64,000 nt of DNA from NCBI GenBank assembly GCA_963699495.1, contig CAVOUB010000004.1, positions 1-64,000 of the forward strand, written 5' to 3'. The stretch is from JAIBJN01 sp963699495 (lineage in GTDB: Bacteria > Actinomycetota > Thermoleophilia > Gaiellales > Gaiellaceae). This document shows, one piece after another, positions 1-7,306 of this stretch (positions are counted from its first letter, which is position 1; each line of letters opens with the position of its first letter). The notes beneath the pieces are model-generated. The model saw only the letters and a list, made by a program, of their open reading frames with translations, ran no database searches and had not been told where the DNA came from. The position numbers and the translations under genes were made by a program.

Positions 1-122
1 GGCCGACCCGCGACGCACGGCCTAGGACGTTTCCGCGCGACTAGGTTTGCCGACCCTCTTCGACTTCTACCCCACCCCGGTGAGGAGGCGGAGCTACCAC
101 TGACCACCCTGCGGACCGCGAC

Positions 123-128
123 TAGAAT
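123..128 (+). promoter_or_regulatory. -10 box TAGAAT for a leaderless gene
   Basis: TAGAAT lies seven bases before the ATG at 136, so transcription would begin at or next to the start codon. There is no Shine-Dalgarno sequence. The same arrangement (TANNNT, then 6-9 bases, then a start codon) recurs at about ten other genes in this window, which is what makes this short site believable. Confidence 0.55.
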
Positions 129-135
129 CCGGCCG

Positions 136-348
136 ATGGCAATCGAGTTGGTCGTGCAGAGACTGCAGATCGGCGACGTCGTCGTGATCGACCTTCCGGA
201 GCAGGGAGGGGCAGTCGAGGCAACGGTGGCGCGGGACATTGATCGAACCGAACGTACGGTACGCGTCACGCTCCGCGTCGAGGGGCGCGGAGACTTCGTG
301 AGGGAGTGGCCTCTCGGAGAGACGGTCACCGTCGTGCGCGGCCCTTAA
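136..348 (+). CDS. small hypothetical protein (70 aa)
   Basis: I do not recognise the family. The product is 70 residues, acidic, without cysteine, signal peptide or membrane segment. It alternates short hydrophobic and charged stretches (for example VVVIDLPEQGG and VRVTLRVEGRG), which suggests a small beta-barrel-like fold. The ATG is supported by the TAGAAT box seven bases upstream, which implies a leaderless message. It stands alone, followed by a perfect inverted repeat and then an integrase remnant. Codon use is GC-rich like its neighbours, so it is probably a real host gene. Confidence 0.6.
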   Translation: MAIELVVQRLQIGDVVVIDLPEQGGAVEATVARDIDRTERTVRVTLRVEGRGDFVREWPLGETVTVVRGP

Positions 349-369
349 GGCCAGGTGCGCGGAGAAGGG

Positions 370-424
370 GCCGGGGCGCGGGACCGCAAGGTGACCCTAG
401 GACTACCCTGACCCGCGCCCCGGC
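370..424. repeat. perfect 13-bp inverted repeat, possible terminator
   Basis: GCCGGGGCGCGGG (370-382) and its exact complement CCCGCGCCCCGGC (412-424) flank a loop of 29 bases. It sits 22 bases after the stop of the 70-aa gene. There is no T-run, so if it ends transcription it would do so as a GC-rich hairpin of the kind common in actinobacteria; the long loop is unusual. Confidence 0.5.
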
Positions 425-474
425 AAAGTCAGGAGACCAAGGTCGTCCGGCAGACAGATCAAAGCTCAGCACCA

Positions 475-654
475 ATGCTCTCGAGAAACCCGGTCGACGC
501 GGTGGGCGGGCTCCTGCACATCCGGCGCACGCTCGACGGCCGGGGCGGAACGAAGGCGAGTGCCAAGACGCGGCGGTCGCTCCGAACGGTTCCCCTGCCC
601 CTGAGAGCACGTGAGGCACTTGCCGAGCTCCCACCGCGACTCGATACCCGCCTT
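475..654 (+). pseudogene. remnant of a tyrosine-recombinase integrase
   Basis: The translated stretch LHIRRTLDGRG, then KTRRSLRTVPLPLRAREAL, then LPPRLDTRL matches the central catalytic region of actinobacterial phage-type integrases, where an Arg-rich 'K-TRRS-R-VPLP' block precedes the HxxR box. Nothing resembling the N-terminal SAM-like domain, the HxxR motif or the catalytic Tyr remains: after LDTRL the reading frame runs into a terminator and then through the neighbouring tRNA. It is therefore a short internal fragment. It faces the 3' end of tRNA-Gly, the usual target of such integrases, and is best read as the scar of a lost element. Confidence 0.6.
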
Positions 655-695
655 TGGGCCACGGCTCGGGCACATCTGCTCGCCCCTAGAAAGAC

Positions 696-721
696 GAAAG
701 CCCTGGCTTTCCGGGGCTTTC
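696..721 (-). terminator. terminator hairpin of tRNA-Gly
   Basis: On the minus strand GAAAGCCC pairs with GGGCTTTC around a ten-base loop, followed by a T-containing stretch. It lies eight bases past the 3' end of the tRNA and is in the right orientation to end its transcript. Confidence 0.6.
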
Positions 722-728
722 TCTTTGA

Positions 729-801
729 AGCGGACGACGGGATTCGAACCCGCGACCCTTGGCTTGGGAAGCCAATGCTCTACCAGCTGAGCTACGTCCG
801 C
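729..801 (-). tRNA. tRNA-Gly (anticodon CCC)
   Basis: Read on the minus strand it folds into a full cloverleaf: seven-base acceptor stem GCGGACG/CGTCCGC, D-arm GCTC...GAGC, anticodon stem TTGGC/GCCAA with loop TTCCCAA (anticodon CCC, reads GGG), and T-arm GCGGG TTCGAAT CCCGT. The discriminator base is U, as expected for tRNA-Gly. CCA is not encoded. The integrase fragment downstream of its 3' end suggests that it once served as an attachment site. Confidence 0.97.
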
Positions 802-955
802 CTGGCGGCCAACGATACCACCGGGCCGGAGGCGGCCCGGTGCGCCAATGGCTCATCGGAGGGATGGGCGAAGGGGTCGCTTCTGACGACGATATGAGCA
901 AAATCGGACGTGCGGCGTGCGGCCACCACCCGCCTGTCTGCAGGAGGTGTCCGCT

Positions 956-1114
956 ATGGGCTTCAAGCAGCTGACTCGCCGGGATGAAGGGCAGACGATG
1001 GCCGAGTACGCGGTCGTCATCGGCGTCATCACGCCCGTCCTCGTTCTCCTGTTCGCGGTCATGGCCGACGCGATCGTCGCCCGGCTCCAGACGGTCGTCG
1101 GGTTCCTCAGCTAG
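956..1114 (+). CDS. Flp/Fap-type pilin component
   Basis: A 52-residue peptide with the organisation of Flp prepilins: a short basic leader (MGFKQLTRRDEG), then the conserved Q-T-M-A-E-Y-A core and one long hydrophobic helix (about residues 18-45). In the family a TadV-type peptidase cleaves after the Gly before the QxMxEY segment, and the mature subunit assembles into tight-adherence pili through the TadA/TadB/TadC machine. No tad genes are visible nearby, so this may be an orphan. The start at 956 is chosen for the strong ribosome site CAGGAGGTG six bases ahead; an upstream in-frame ATG at 917 has none. Confidence 0.8.
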   Translation: MGFKQLTRRDEGQTMAEYAVVIGVITPVLVLLFAVMADAIVARLQTVVGFLS

Positions 1115-1120
1115 CGCACC

Positions 1121-1146
1121 GGGGCGGCCCGCCGCGGAGCCGCCCC
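1121..1146 (+). terminator. GC-rich hairpin after the pilin gene
   Basis: GGGGCGGC (1121-1128) pairs with GCCGCCCC (1139-1146), just after the pilin stop codon. There is no T-tract, so termination efficiency is uncertain. Confidence 0.45.
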
Positions 1147-1222
1147 TCGCTCCCTCGATCCCAGTCCCTCGAAAGGGCGGGATGGAATACTTCTCCGGAG
1201 AGAATCTGGGAAGGAGCTGGTG

Positions 1223-2254
1223 ATGGCAGAGGAAACGCTCGAACAGATCGCGCTGGCCCTGGTCGCACCGGGGAAGGGCATCCTGGCCGCCGACGAGAGC
1301 ACGGGCACCATCGAGAAGCGCCTCAAGTCGATCGAGGTCGAGTCCACCGAGGACAAGCGCCGGGACTACCGGGAGATGCTCTTCACGACACCGGGCCTCG
1401 GCGAGCACATCTCGGGCGTGATCCTCTACGACGAGACGATCCGCCAGTCGACGAGGGACGGAGTGCCCTTCACGAAGGTGCTCGCCGACGCGGGGATCAT
1501 CCCGGGAATCAAGGTCGACAAGGGCGCGAAGCCGCTCGCCGGCGCTCCCGACGAGACGGTGACCGAAGGTCTCGACGGCCTGCGCGAGCGCCTCGCCGAA
1601 TACAAGGAGCTGGGCGCGAAGTTCGCGAAGTGGCGCGCCGTCATCGCGATCGAGGGCGAGCAGAAGCCCAGCGCCTACTGCATCCACGTGAACTCGCACG
1701 CCCTCGGGCGCTACGCGGCGCTCTCGCAGGAAGCGGGCCTCGTGCCCATCGTCGAGCCCGAGGTGCTGATGGACGGCGACCACACGCTCGAGCGCTGCTA
1801 CTCGGTGACCGAGGCGACCCTCGAGGCCGTCTTCAACGAGCTCTTCTCGCAGCGCGTCGTCTACGAGGGGATGCTGCTCAAGCCGAACATGGTCGTGTCC
1901 GGCAAGGACTCCCCCCAGCGGGCCACGCCCGAGGAAGTCGCCAAGGCGACGATCCGCTGCTTCAGGAGCGTCGTGCCGGCGGCCGTGCCGGGAATCGTCT
2001 TCCTCTCCGGCGGCCAGGGCGACGAGGAGGCGACCGCGAACCTGAATGCGATGAACGCGCTCGGCCCGCAGCCGTGGCGGCTCTCCTTCTCCTACGGCCG
2101 CGCCCTGCAGGCACCGTCGCTGAAGGCCTGGAAGGGCGAGGACGCGGGCGTCCAGGCCGGCCAGGACGCGCTGGCCCACCGGGCGCGCATGAACGGGGCC
2201 GCAACGGACGGCACCTACACGGCCGAGATGGAGAAGGAGCTGGCGGCGGTCTAG
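1223..2254 (+). CDS. fba: class I fructose-bisphosphate aldolase
   Basis: Reversibly cleaves fructose 1,6-bisphosphate to dihydroxyacetone phosphate and glyceraldehyde 3-phosphate through a Schiff base. The N-terminus carries the family signature GKGILAADESTGTI, and the lysine-containing stretch VYEGMLLKPNM (about residue 210) matches the Schiff-base Lys region; FLSGGQ and the Arg-containing SFSYGRALQ phosphate-binding loop follow. Length (343 aa) is normal. ATG 1223 has AAGGAG six bases ahead; the GTG at 1220 leaves too little spacing. It converges on and overlaps by four bases the fructose bisphosphatase gene, so opposing reactions of the same step are adjacent. Confidence 0.95.
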   Translation: MAEETLEQIALALVAPGKGILAADESTGTIEKRLKSIEVESTEDKRRDYREMLFTTPGLGEHISGVILYDETIRQSTRDGVPFTKVLADAGIIPGIKVDKGAKPLAGAPDETVTEGLDGLRERLAEYKELGAKFAKWRAVIAIEGEQKPSAYCIHVNSHALGRYAALSQEAGLVPIVEPEVLMDGDHTLERCYSVTEATLEAVFNELFSQRVVYEGMLLKPNMVVSGKDSPQRATPEEVAKATIRCFRSVVPAAVPGIVFLSGGQGDEEATANLNAMNALGPQPWRLSFSYGRALQAPSLKAWKGEDAGVQAGQDALAHRARMNGAATDGTYTAEMEKELAAV

Positions 2255-3243
2255 CGGTACTGGCGGCCGGAGAAGCGCTCGAGCTTGTCGAGGGCGTGCT
2301 GCGCCTCGATGCGGCGAACCGTGCCCGAGCGGGAGCGCATGACGATGGACTCGGTCTGCGCGCCCCCGCGTGTGAAGCGCACGCCTCGCAGGAGCGCGCC
2401 GTCGGTCACCCCCGTGGCCGAGACGAAGACGTTGTCGCCGGCCACGAGGTCGTCGGTGGTGAGCACGCGGTCGGGCTCGTAGCCTCCGTCGACGAGAGCC
2501 TGGCGCTCCTCGTCGTTCCGCGGCCAGAGCCGGCCCTGGACGACACCGCCGAGACACTTCACGGCTGCGGCCGCGATCACGCCTTCCGGCGTGCCGCCGA
2601 TCCCCATCATCAGGTCGACCCCCGTGCCCTGCCGAGCCGCGGCGATCGCCGGCGCGACGTCGCCGTCCGTGATCAGGTTGACCTTGGCGCCGGCCTCCCG
2701 CAGGCCTTCGATGATCGCCTGGTTCCGCTCCCGGTCGAGGACGACGACGGCGATCTCGCTCGGCCGGACGCCCCTGGCCTCTGCCGCCCGCTGCACGTTC
2801 TCGGCCGGAGTCGCGTCGATGGAGACCGCGTCCGCGAGCTCCTCCCCGCCCACGAGCTTGTCCATGTAGACCGCGGCGCCCGGGAAGAACATCGTGCCGC
2901 GCTCCGCGACGGCGATGACGGCGATCGCATTCGGCTGGCCCACCGAGGTGAGGCGCGTGCCCTCGAGCGGGTCGACGGCGACGTCCACGTCGGGCGGCTG
3001 GCCGTTTCCGACCTCCTCCCCGTTGTAGAGCATCGGCGCCTCGTCCTTCTCGCCCTCGCCGATGACGACGACGCCGCTCATCGAGACGGTGTCGAGCATG
3101 GCCCGCATGGCGTCGACGGCCGCCTGGTCGGCGGCCACCTTGTCGCCTCGACCGATCCAGCGCCCGCACCCGAGCGCGGCCGCCTCGGTGACGCGAACGA
3201 GGTCGAGGGCGAGGTTCCGATCGGGAACGGAGCCGTTCGCCAT
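2251..3243 (-). CDS. glpX: class II fructose-1,6-bisphosphatase (GlpX)
   Basis: Hydrolyses fructose 1,6-bisphosphate to fructose 6-phosphate in gluconeogenesis. The lithium-sensitive phosphatase metal motifs are clear: GEGEKDEAPMLYNGE (about 62-76) and the D-P-L-E-G-T box (about 91-96), followed by GGTPEGVIAAAA near residue 200, as in GlpX. At 330 aa it matches the family. In actinobacteria this is usually the only FBPase and is essential for growth on non-sugar substrates. The ATG has no ribosome site but a TAGGAT box nine bases upstream, suggesting a leaderless message. The 3' end overlaps fba by four bases, convergently. Confidence 0.95.
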   Translation of the reverse strand: MANGSVPDRNLALDLVRVTEAAALGCGRWIGRGDKVAADQAAVDAMRAMLDTVSMSGVVVIGEGEKDEAPMLYNGEEVGNGQPPDVDVAVDPLEGTRLTSVGQPNAIAVIAVAERGTMFFPGAAVYMDKLVGGEELADAVSIDATPAENVQRAAEARGVRPSEIAVVVLDRERNQAIIEGLREAGAKVNLITDGDVAPAIAAARQGTGVDLMMGIGGTPEGVIAAAAVKCLGGVVQGRLWPRNDEERQALVDGGYEPDRVLTTDDLVAGDNVFVSATGVTDGALLRGVRFTRGGAQTESIVMRSRSGTVRRIEAQHALDKLERFSGRQYR

Positions 3244-3252
3244 GACGCGAGG

Positions 3253-3258
3253 ATCCTA
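3253..3258 (-). promoter_or_regulatory. -10 box TAGGAT for glpX
   Basis: On the minus strand TAGGAT precedes the glpX ATG by nine bases with no Shine-Dalgarno sequence between. It fits the leaderless-promoter pattern seen elsewhere in the window. Confidence 0.45.
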
Positions 3259-3344
3259 TGGCACTGCGACCTCGAAAGCCGGGTCAGCCGTAGGATGCGC
3301 GCCACCGACCGAAGGGAGCGGCGCTGACTCTCAGCCAGCTGGCC

Positions 3345-4532
3345 GTGACGGTGACGGTCCTCGCCGTGCTCGGCCTCGTGGCGAGCCGCTTCGGCCTTTC
3401 CGCCATCCCCGCGTACCTGCTGGCCGGCCTCCTGCTCGGGCCGAACGAGCCCCGGCTCCTGAGCATCATCGAGCCCTCCGAGGTGACCCGGTTCGTCGCC
3501 GAGCTCGGGATCATCTTCCTCCTCTTCTTCCTCGGGCTCGAGTTCACGCTCGACCGGCTGAGACGCAGCGGCATGCACCTCGGGATCGGGGGCACGATCG
3601 ACTTCGTGGTCAACGCCGGCCTCGGGCTGATCGTCGGGGTCGCGGCCTTCGGGATCTCGTTCGCCGCGCTCGTCCTGGCGGGCGCGATCTACGTCTCCTC
3701 GTCTGCGGTCGCGGTCAAGGGCCTGATCGACTTCCGGCGGCTCGCCGACGACGAGACCGACCTCGTCCTCGCCATCCTCATCGTCGAGGACCTCGCGATC
3801 GCCTTCGTCCTCGCCTTCGCCGGCGGCGGCGGCGGGGAGCTCGTCGACACCCTCGCGCTCGTCTCCAAGGCGATCGGGTTCATCGCGGTCTCGCTCGCCG
3901 CCTCGCGTTGGCTCGCACGCCCGATCGACCGGCTCCTGGACGCGATGCCGCGCGAGTTCTTCCTTCTCTTCACCTTCGCGCTCCTGATCGGGATGAGCGC
4001 GATCTCGTACAAGTTGGGGCTGTCGGAGGCGATCGGCGCGCTCATGGCCGGCGTCGTCCTCTCCGGCACGTCGGTGCGCCACGAGATCGAGGAACGCTTC
4101 CTCGGCTTCCGCGACATCTTCGCCGCGCTCTTCTTCTTCGTCTTCGGGCTCTCGATCGACGTCGAGGCGTTCTCCTCGCTCGGGTGGCTGCTCGCACTCG
4201 CCGTCGTCCTCAGCGTCATCGGCAAGCTGGGCGGCACCTACGCCGCCGGAAGGGTGGGCGGCTTCTCGCCGCGCCAGAGTCTCAACGCGGGGACCGCGCT
4301 GGTCGCCCGCGGCGAGTTCACGGTCATCCTGGCGCAGGTGGCGGCCACGAATCCCGCCATCTCGGTCTCTGCGCGCCGCGACCTGGTCGCCTTCGCCGGC
4401 CTCTACGTGCTCGCCACCGCAGTCATCGGCGTCTTCCTGATGAAGGAGTCGAAGCGCGTGGGGCGCAGGCTCTTCCCGTCGCCGCCTAAACTGGCTCCCG
4501 AAGGAGGGACACATGGCTCGCGAGCTCCGTGA
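3345..4532 (+). CDS. cation:proton antiporter membrane subunit (KhtU-like, CPA2)
   Basis: Polytopic membrane protein of the monovalent cation:proton antiporter-2 family. It shows about eleven hydrophobic segments, the N-terminal PAYLLAGLLLGPNEP motif, the LGIIFLLFFLGLEF helix and a YVSSSAVAVKGL unwound-helix region typical of CPA2 exchangers. The next gene encodes its KhtT-like regulator and overlaps it by 20 bases, so the two are translationally coupled. In Bacillus, KhtTU exports K+ in exchange for H+. GTG 3345 is the first conventional start, but a CTG at 3324 sits six bases after AAGGGA and would add seven residues (LTLSQLA); I cannot choose firmly. Confidence 0.88.
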   Translation: MTVTVLAVLGLVASRFGLSAIPAYLLAGLLLGPNEPRLLSIIEPSEVTRFVAELGIIFLLFFLGLEFTLDRLRRSGMHLGIGGTIDFVVNAGLGLIVGVAAFGISFAALVLAGAIYVSSSAVAVKGLIDFRRLADDETDLVLAILIVEDLAIAFVLAFAGGGGGELVDTLALVSKAIGFIAVSLAASRWLARPIDRLLDAMPREFFLLFTFALLIGMSAISYKLGLSEAIGALMAGVVLSGTSVRHEIEERFLGFRDIFAALFFFVFGLSIDVEAFSSLGWLLALAVVLSVIGKLGGTYAAGRVGGFSPRQSLNAGTALVARGEFTVILAQVAATNPAISVSARRDLVAFAGLYVLATAVIGVFLMKESKRVGRRLFPSPPKLAPEGGTHGSRAP

Positions 4533-5031
4533 GACGCGCCTGCCCGGCGTCGGCGTCAAGTACACGTGCTTCACAGCGCACGGCGGACGCCTGACCGTCA
4601 TCCTCCACAACGAGGGCCAGCGGGAGATCTACTGGTTCCGGCACGCCGACGACGAGGAGCCGGAGGCCGTCATCCAGCTGGAGGACGACGAGGCGCGCCA
4701 GCTCGGCGCGCTCATCGGCGGCGCCTACGAGCGCCCGAAGATCGTCGAGGAGCTCGAGATGGCGTTCGGCGAGCTCGCGATCGAGTGGGTCGCGGTTCCG
4801 GACGGCAGCCCGGCGATCGGGAAGACGCTCGCCGACTGCGCTTTCCGCCAGCGCACCGGCATCACCATCATCGCCATCCTGCGGGAGCCCGAGCCCGTGG
4901 CCGGCGCCCAGCCGAGCGACGTGATCCAGCAGGGAGACACGCTCGTCACCGTGGGCAAGCTCGGCCAGTACCCCGCCTTCCGCAGGCTCCTCGCCGAGGG
5001 CCCGTTCGACGAGCCTGCGACCGGCGAGTAG
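4513..5031 (+). CDS. antiporter regulatory subunit (KhtT-like, RCK_C domain)
   Basis: A 172-residue cytosolic protein. The N-terminus (RETRLPGVGVKYTC) matches the KhtT N-terminal domain, and residues about 85-165 form an RCK_C (TrkA-C) domain with the usual I-G-K-T-L and Q-Q-G-D-T-L-V-T-V-G strands. In B. subtilis, KhtT gates KhtU and its RCK_C domain binds c-di-AMP; a diadenylate cyclase gene lies at 23.4 kb here. The ATG is preceded by GAAGGAGGGAC, a strong ribosome site, within the end of the antiporter gene. The stop at 5029-5031 directly abuts the converging VOC gene. Confidence 0.85.
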   Translation: MARELRETRLPGVGVKYTCFTAHGGRLTVILHNEGQREIYWFRHADDEEPEAVIQLEDDEARQLGALIGGAYERPKIVEELEMAFGELAIEWVAVPDGSPAIGKTLADCAFRQRTGITIIAILREPEPVAGAQPSDVIQQGDTLVTVGKLGQYPAFRRLLAEGPFDEPATGE

Positions 5032-5423
5032 CTACCTCGCGACGGACTCGATGGCGATGATGTTCCCGTCGGGTCCTTGCACCACGCCGCCCTGACGTCG
5101 CCGACCGCGGCGATCCCGCCCTCCGTCTTGAGGTCGGGCAGGTCGTACTCCTCGAAGGACACGCCCCTCTCGCGCAGGGCCGAGACCACCGTCTGGATGT
5201 CGTCGACGCGGAAGCCCGCGACCGTGTGTCTGCTCTCCCCCGCGCCCTTGCTCTCGTAGACGAGGAGCGTCCCGTCCCCCGCCTCGAACTCGGCCTCGCG
5301 GTTTTCGGGCAGATCGTCGCGCCGCTCCCTCAGGCGAAGCCCGAGCGTGTCTCCGTAGAACCTGATCGCGGCCTCGACGTCCGAGACCGGGACGATCGCC
5401 GCGATGTGCGCTTGCGCCAGCAT
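5032..5423 (-). CDS. VOC/glyoxalase-fold protein, frame broken near the 3' end
   Basis: The N-terminus (AAIVPVSDVEAAIRFYGDTL) and the internal repeat are those of the vicinal-oxygen-chelate fold shared by glyoxalases and bleomycin-resistance proteins; no substrate can be inferred. The expected last strand K-D-P-D-G-N-I-I-A-I-E is present but in a different frame: one base is missing from the G/C run at 5071-5073. In the uncorrected frame the protein would run antisense through khtT to 4725. With one base restored, translation ends at the TAG at 5032-5034, exactly abutting khtT. I take that as the real gene end; either the sequence has an error or the gene has just lost its terminus. Confidence 0.72.
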
Positions 5424-5450
5424 GGTTGCCTCCTCGGCTTCGTCGTTTCC

Positions 5451-6989
5451 CTACATCCGCTCCGGCGCCTCGACCCCGATGAGGTCGAGGCTGCGCGCGA
5501 TCACGGCCTTCGCCGCCGTGACCAGCGCGAGCCGGAATGCCTCCGCCTCGCCCTCCAGCACCCGGTGAAGGTGATAGAAGCGGTGGAAGTCGTCCGCGAG
5601 GCGGATCGCGTACGTGGGCAGGGCCTGCGGGCTGCGGCGCTCCGCTGCCTCGGCGACGATCGCGGGAAACTCGGCGAGGCGCTTGACGAGATCGCGCTCC
5701 TCCGACGCCGGCCTGGCGGTCAGCTCCGGGTCGGCCTCGGCCGCGCCCGCGTTCCGCAGGATCCCCGCAATGCGCGCGTGGGCGTACTGCACGTAGAAGA
5801 CCGGGTTCTTCTCGCTCTTCTCCCGGGCGAGGTCGACGTCGATCGTGATCGCCTGATCGGGGCCGCGCGCGGCCAGGTACCAGCGGGCCGCGTCCACGCC
5901 CACCTCGTCCATGAACTCGTCGAGGGTGACGACGTCGCCGCGCCGCTTCGACATCTTCACGACATCCCCGGCCCGCGTGAGGTGGACGAGCTGGTAGAGG
6001 ATCACCTCGATGCGGTCGGGGTCGTAGCCGAGCATCTGCGCGATCACCCCGTACCAGCCGCGCACGCCGTGGTGGTCGGCGCCGAGGACGTAGATCGCCC
6101 GGTCGAAGCCTCGCTCGAGCTTGTCGCGCAGGTAGGCGATGTCGGCGGCCTCGTAGGTGGGCAGGCCCCCGCGCTCCGCCGAGCGGATGAGGACGCGGTC
6201 CTTCTCGTCGCCGTAGGCCGACGAGCGCACCCAGAGGGCACCGTCGCTCACGTAGGTGTCGAGACCTTCGAGCAGCGCGGGGAGGTGGGCCTCGATCTCA
6301 CTCTGGCGCGCCCACGAGTCGAAGTGGATGCGGAAGCGCTCGAGGCTCGCCTCGATCTCCCTGAGCATGTTGGGGACCGGGTCTCCCTCGAGCGTCGCGA
6401 GCTCCTCGATGTACTCGCCTGCGTAGCCCTCCTCGGGGGGCGGGTCGCCCTTGCGCGCCGCCTCGACGGACTCCCGGAAGCGCTCCATCTGGGTGCCCGC
6501 GTCGTTGTAGTAGTACTCGCGCTCCACCTGGTGCCCTGCGAAGGTCAGGAGCCGCGCGACGGAGTCCCCGTAGGCGCCGTTCCGGGCGGCCGCCACCGTG
6601 ATGGGGCCCGTCGGGTTCGCCGAGACCATCTCCACCTGGACGCGTTCGGGGGTCTCGGCCGAGCCGGCGCCGTAGTCCTGCCCTGCGGCGACCATCTCGC
6701 CGAGAGCCTCGCCGAACCACGAAGGCGAGAGCCAGAGGTTGAGGAAGCCGGGCGGCGCCGTCTGCGCGCGCTCGACGCCCGGGATGGCGGCCGCCGCCTC
6801 GGCGAGCGAGGCGGCGATCTCGAGCGGCGCGCGCTTCTGCGTTCCCGCCAGCCTGAGCGCGACGTTGGTCGCGTAGTCGCCGTGCTCGGCCTTCCCGGGG
6901 CGCTCGAGGGTGACCGGCACGCCGGCGACGCGCGAGAGCTCCTCCTCGAGACGGCCGAGCGCGGTCGCCGCCGTGTTGCTCACCTCCAT
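5451..6989 (-). CDS. argS: arginyl-tRNA synthetase with altered HIGH motif
   Basis: Charges tRNA-Arg. Order of parts: N-terminal Add-1 domain (about 1-85), Rossmann catalytic core starting at EMVSANPTGP (120-129), KMSKR loop intact (V-V-K-M-S-K-R-R-G-D), then the alpha-helical anticodon-binding domain ending at 512. Length is a little short for the family (about 550-580). The striking point is the class I HIGH signature: after NPTGP, where ArgS normally has L-H-V-G-H, this protein has I-T-V-A-A (130-134), so both histidines and the glycine are gone. A TACGAT box lies seven bases before the ATG, so the message is probably leaderless. Confidence 0.92.
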   Translation of the reverse strand: MEVSNTAATALGRLEEELSRVAGVPVTLERPGKAEHGDYATNVALRLAGTQKRAPLEIAASLAEAAAAIPGVERAQTAPPGFLNLWLSPSWFGEALGEMVAAGQDYGAGSAETPERVQVEMVSANPTGPITVAAARNGAYGDSVARLLTFAGHQVEREYYYNDAGTQMERFRESVEAARKGDPPPEEGYAGEYIEELATLEGDPVPNMLREIEASLERFRIHFDSWARQSEIEAHLPALLEGLDTYVSDGALWVRSSAYGDEKDRVLIRSAERGGLPTYEAADIAYLRDKLERGFDRAIYVLGADHHGVRGWYGVIAQMLGYDPDRIEVILYQLVHLTRAGDVVKMSKRRGDVVTLDEFMDEVGVDAARWYLAARGPDQAITIDVDLAREKSEKNPVFYVQYAHARIAGILRNAGAAEADPELTARPASEERDLVKRLAEFPAIVAEAAERRSPQALPTYAIRLADDFHRFYHLHRVLEGEAEAFRLALVTAAKAVIARSLDLIGVEAPERM

Positions 6990-6995
6990 GCCCTA

Positions 6996-7002
6996 TATCG
7001 TA
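6996..7002. promoter_or_regulatory. shared symmetric -10 element for divergent argS and DUF3467 gene
   Basis: TATCGTA reads TATCGT on the plus strand (eight bases before GTG 7010) and TACGAT on the minus strand (seven bases before ATG 6989). The same base pairs would serve as -10 boxes for two divergent leaderless genes. Confidence 0.55.
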
Positions 7003-7009
7003 GGGAGCC

Positions 7010-7306
7010 GTGGAGGACGAGCCCCGAGAGCGGCAGCTCAACATCCATCTCGACCCGGAGAATCTCGCCGGCGTCTACGCGAACTTCGCCAACGTCAGCT
7101 TCTCCGACTACGAGTTCACGATCACCTTCGCCCGCGTCGACCACGAGGTCGAGGAGGGCGACGTCCCCGGCGTCGTCGTCAGCCGCGTGAACATGTCGGC
7201 CCGCTTCATGCGCGAGCTGCTGGACGCGATGACGGATTCCTGGTCGAAGTGGTCGACCCGCGAGGGGATCAGGAACCTCCCCGAGCAGGAGCAGAGCGAG
7301 TCCTAG
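7010..7306 (+). CDS. DUF3467 family protein
   Basis: A 98-residue protein with the DUF3467 pattern: Y-A-N-F-A-N-V-S-F-S-D-Y-E-F near residues 24-37, then a second strand pair (GVVVSRVNMS) and a helix. The family is widespread and of unknown function. GTG 7010 has a TATCGT box eight bases upstream and no ribosome site, so it is probably leaderless and divergently transcribed from argS. Its end overlaps the converging M48 protease gene by four bases. Confidence 0.82.
   Translation: MEDEPRERQLNIHLDPENLAGVYANFANVSFSDYEFTITFARVDHEVEEGDVPGVVVSRVNMSARFMRELLDAMTDSWSKWSTREGIRNLPEQEQSES

Noticed and set aside
660..897. Open frame running through tRNA-Gly (peptide with G-I-R-T-R-D-P-W-L-G-K)
   Set aside because: This is the typical spurious translation of a tRNA gene read on the opposite strand.
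1630..3327. Very long open frames antisense or out of frame to fba, glpX, the antiporter, pheT, thrS and others
   Set aside because: High GC content removes stop codons; these frames are Arg/Ala/Gly-rich shadows without ribosome sites or recognisable domains.
4725..5031. Extension of the VOC gene antisense through khtT
   Set aside because: The expected last strand of the VOC protein is found in another frame ending at 5032; the extension is the product of a one-base slip.
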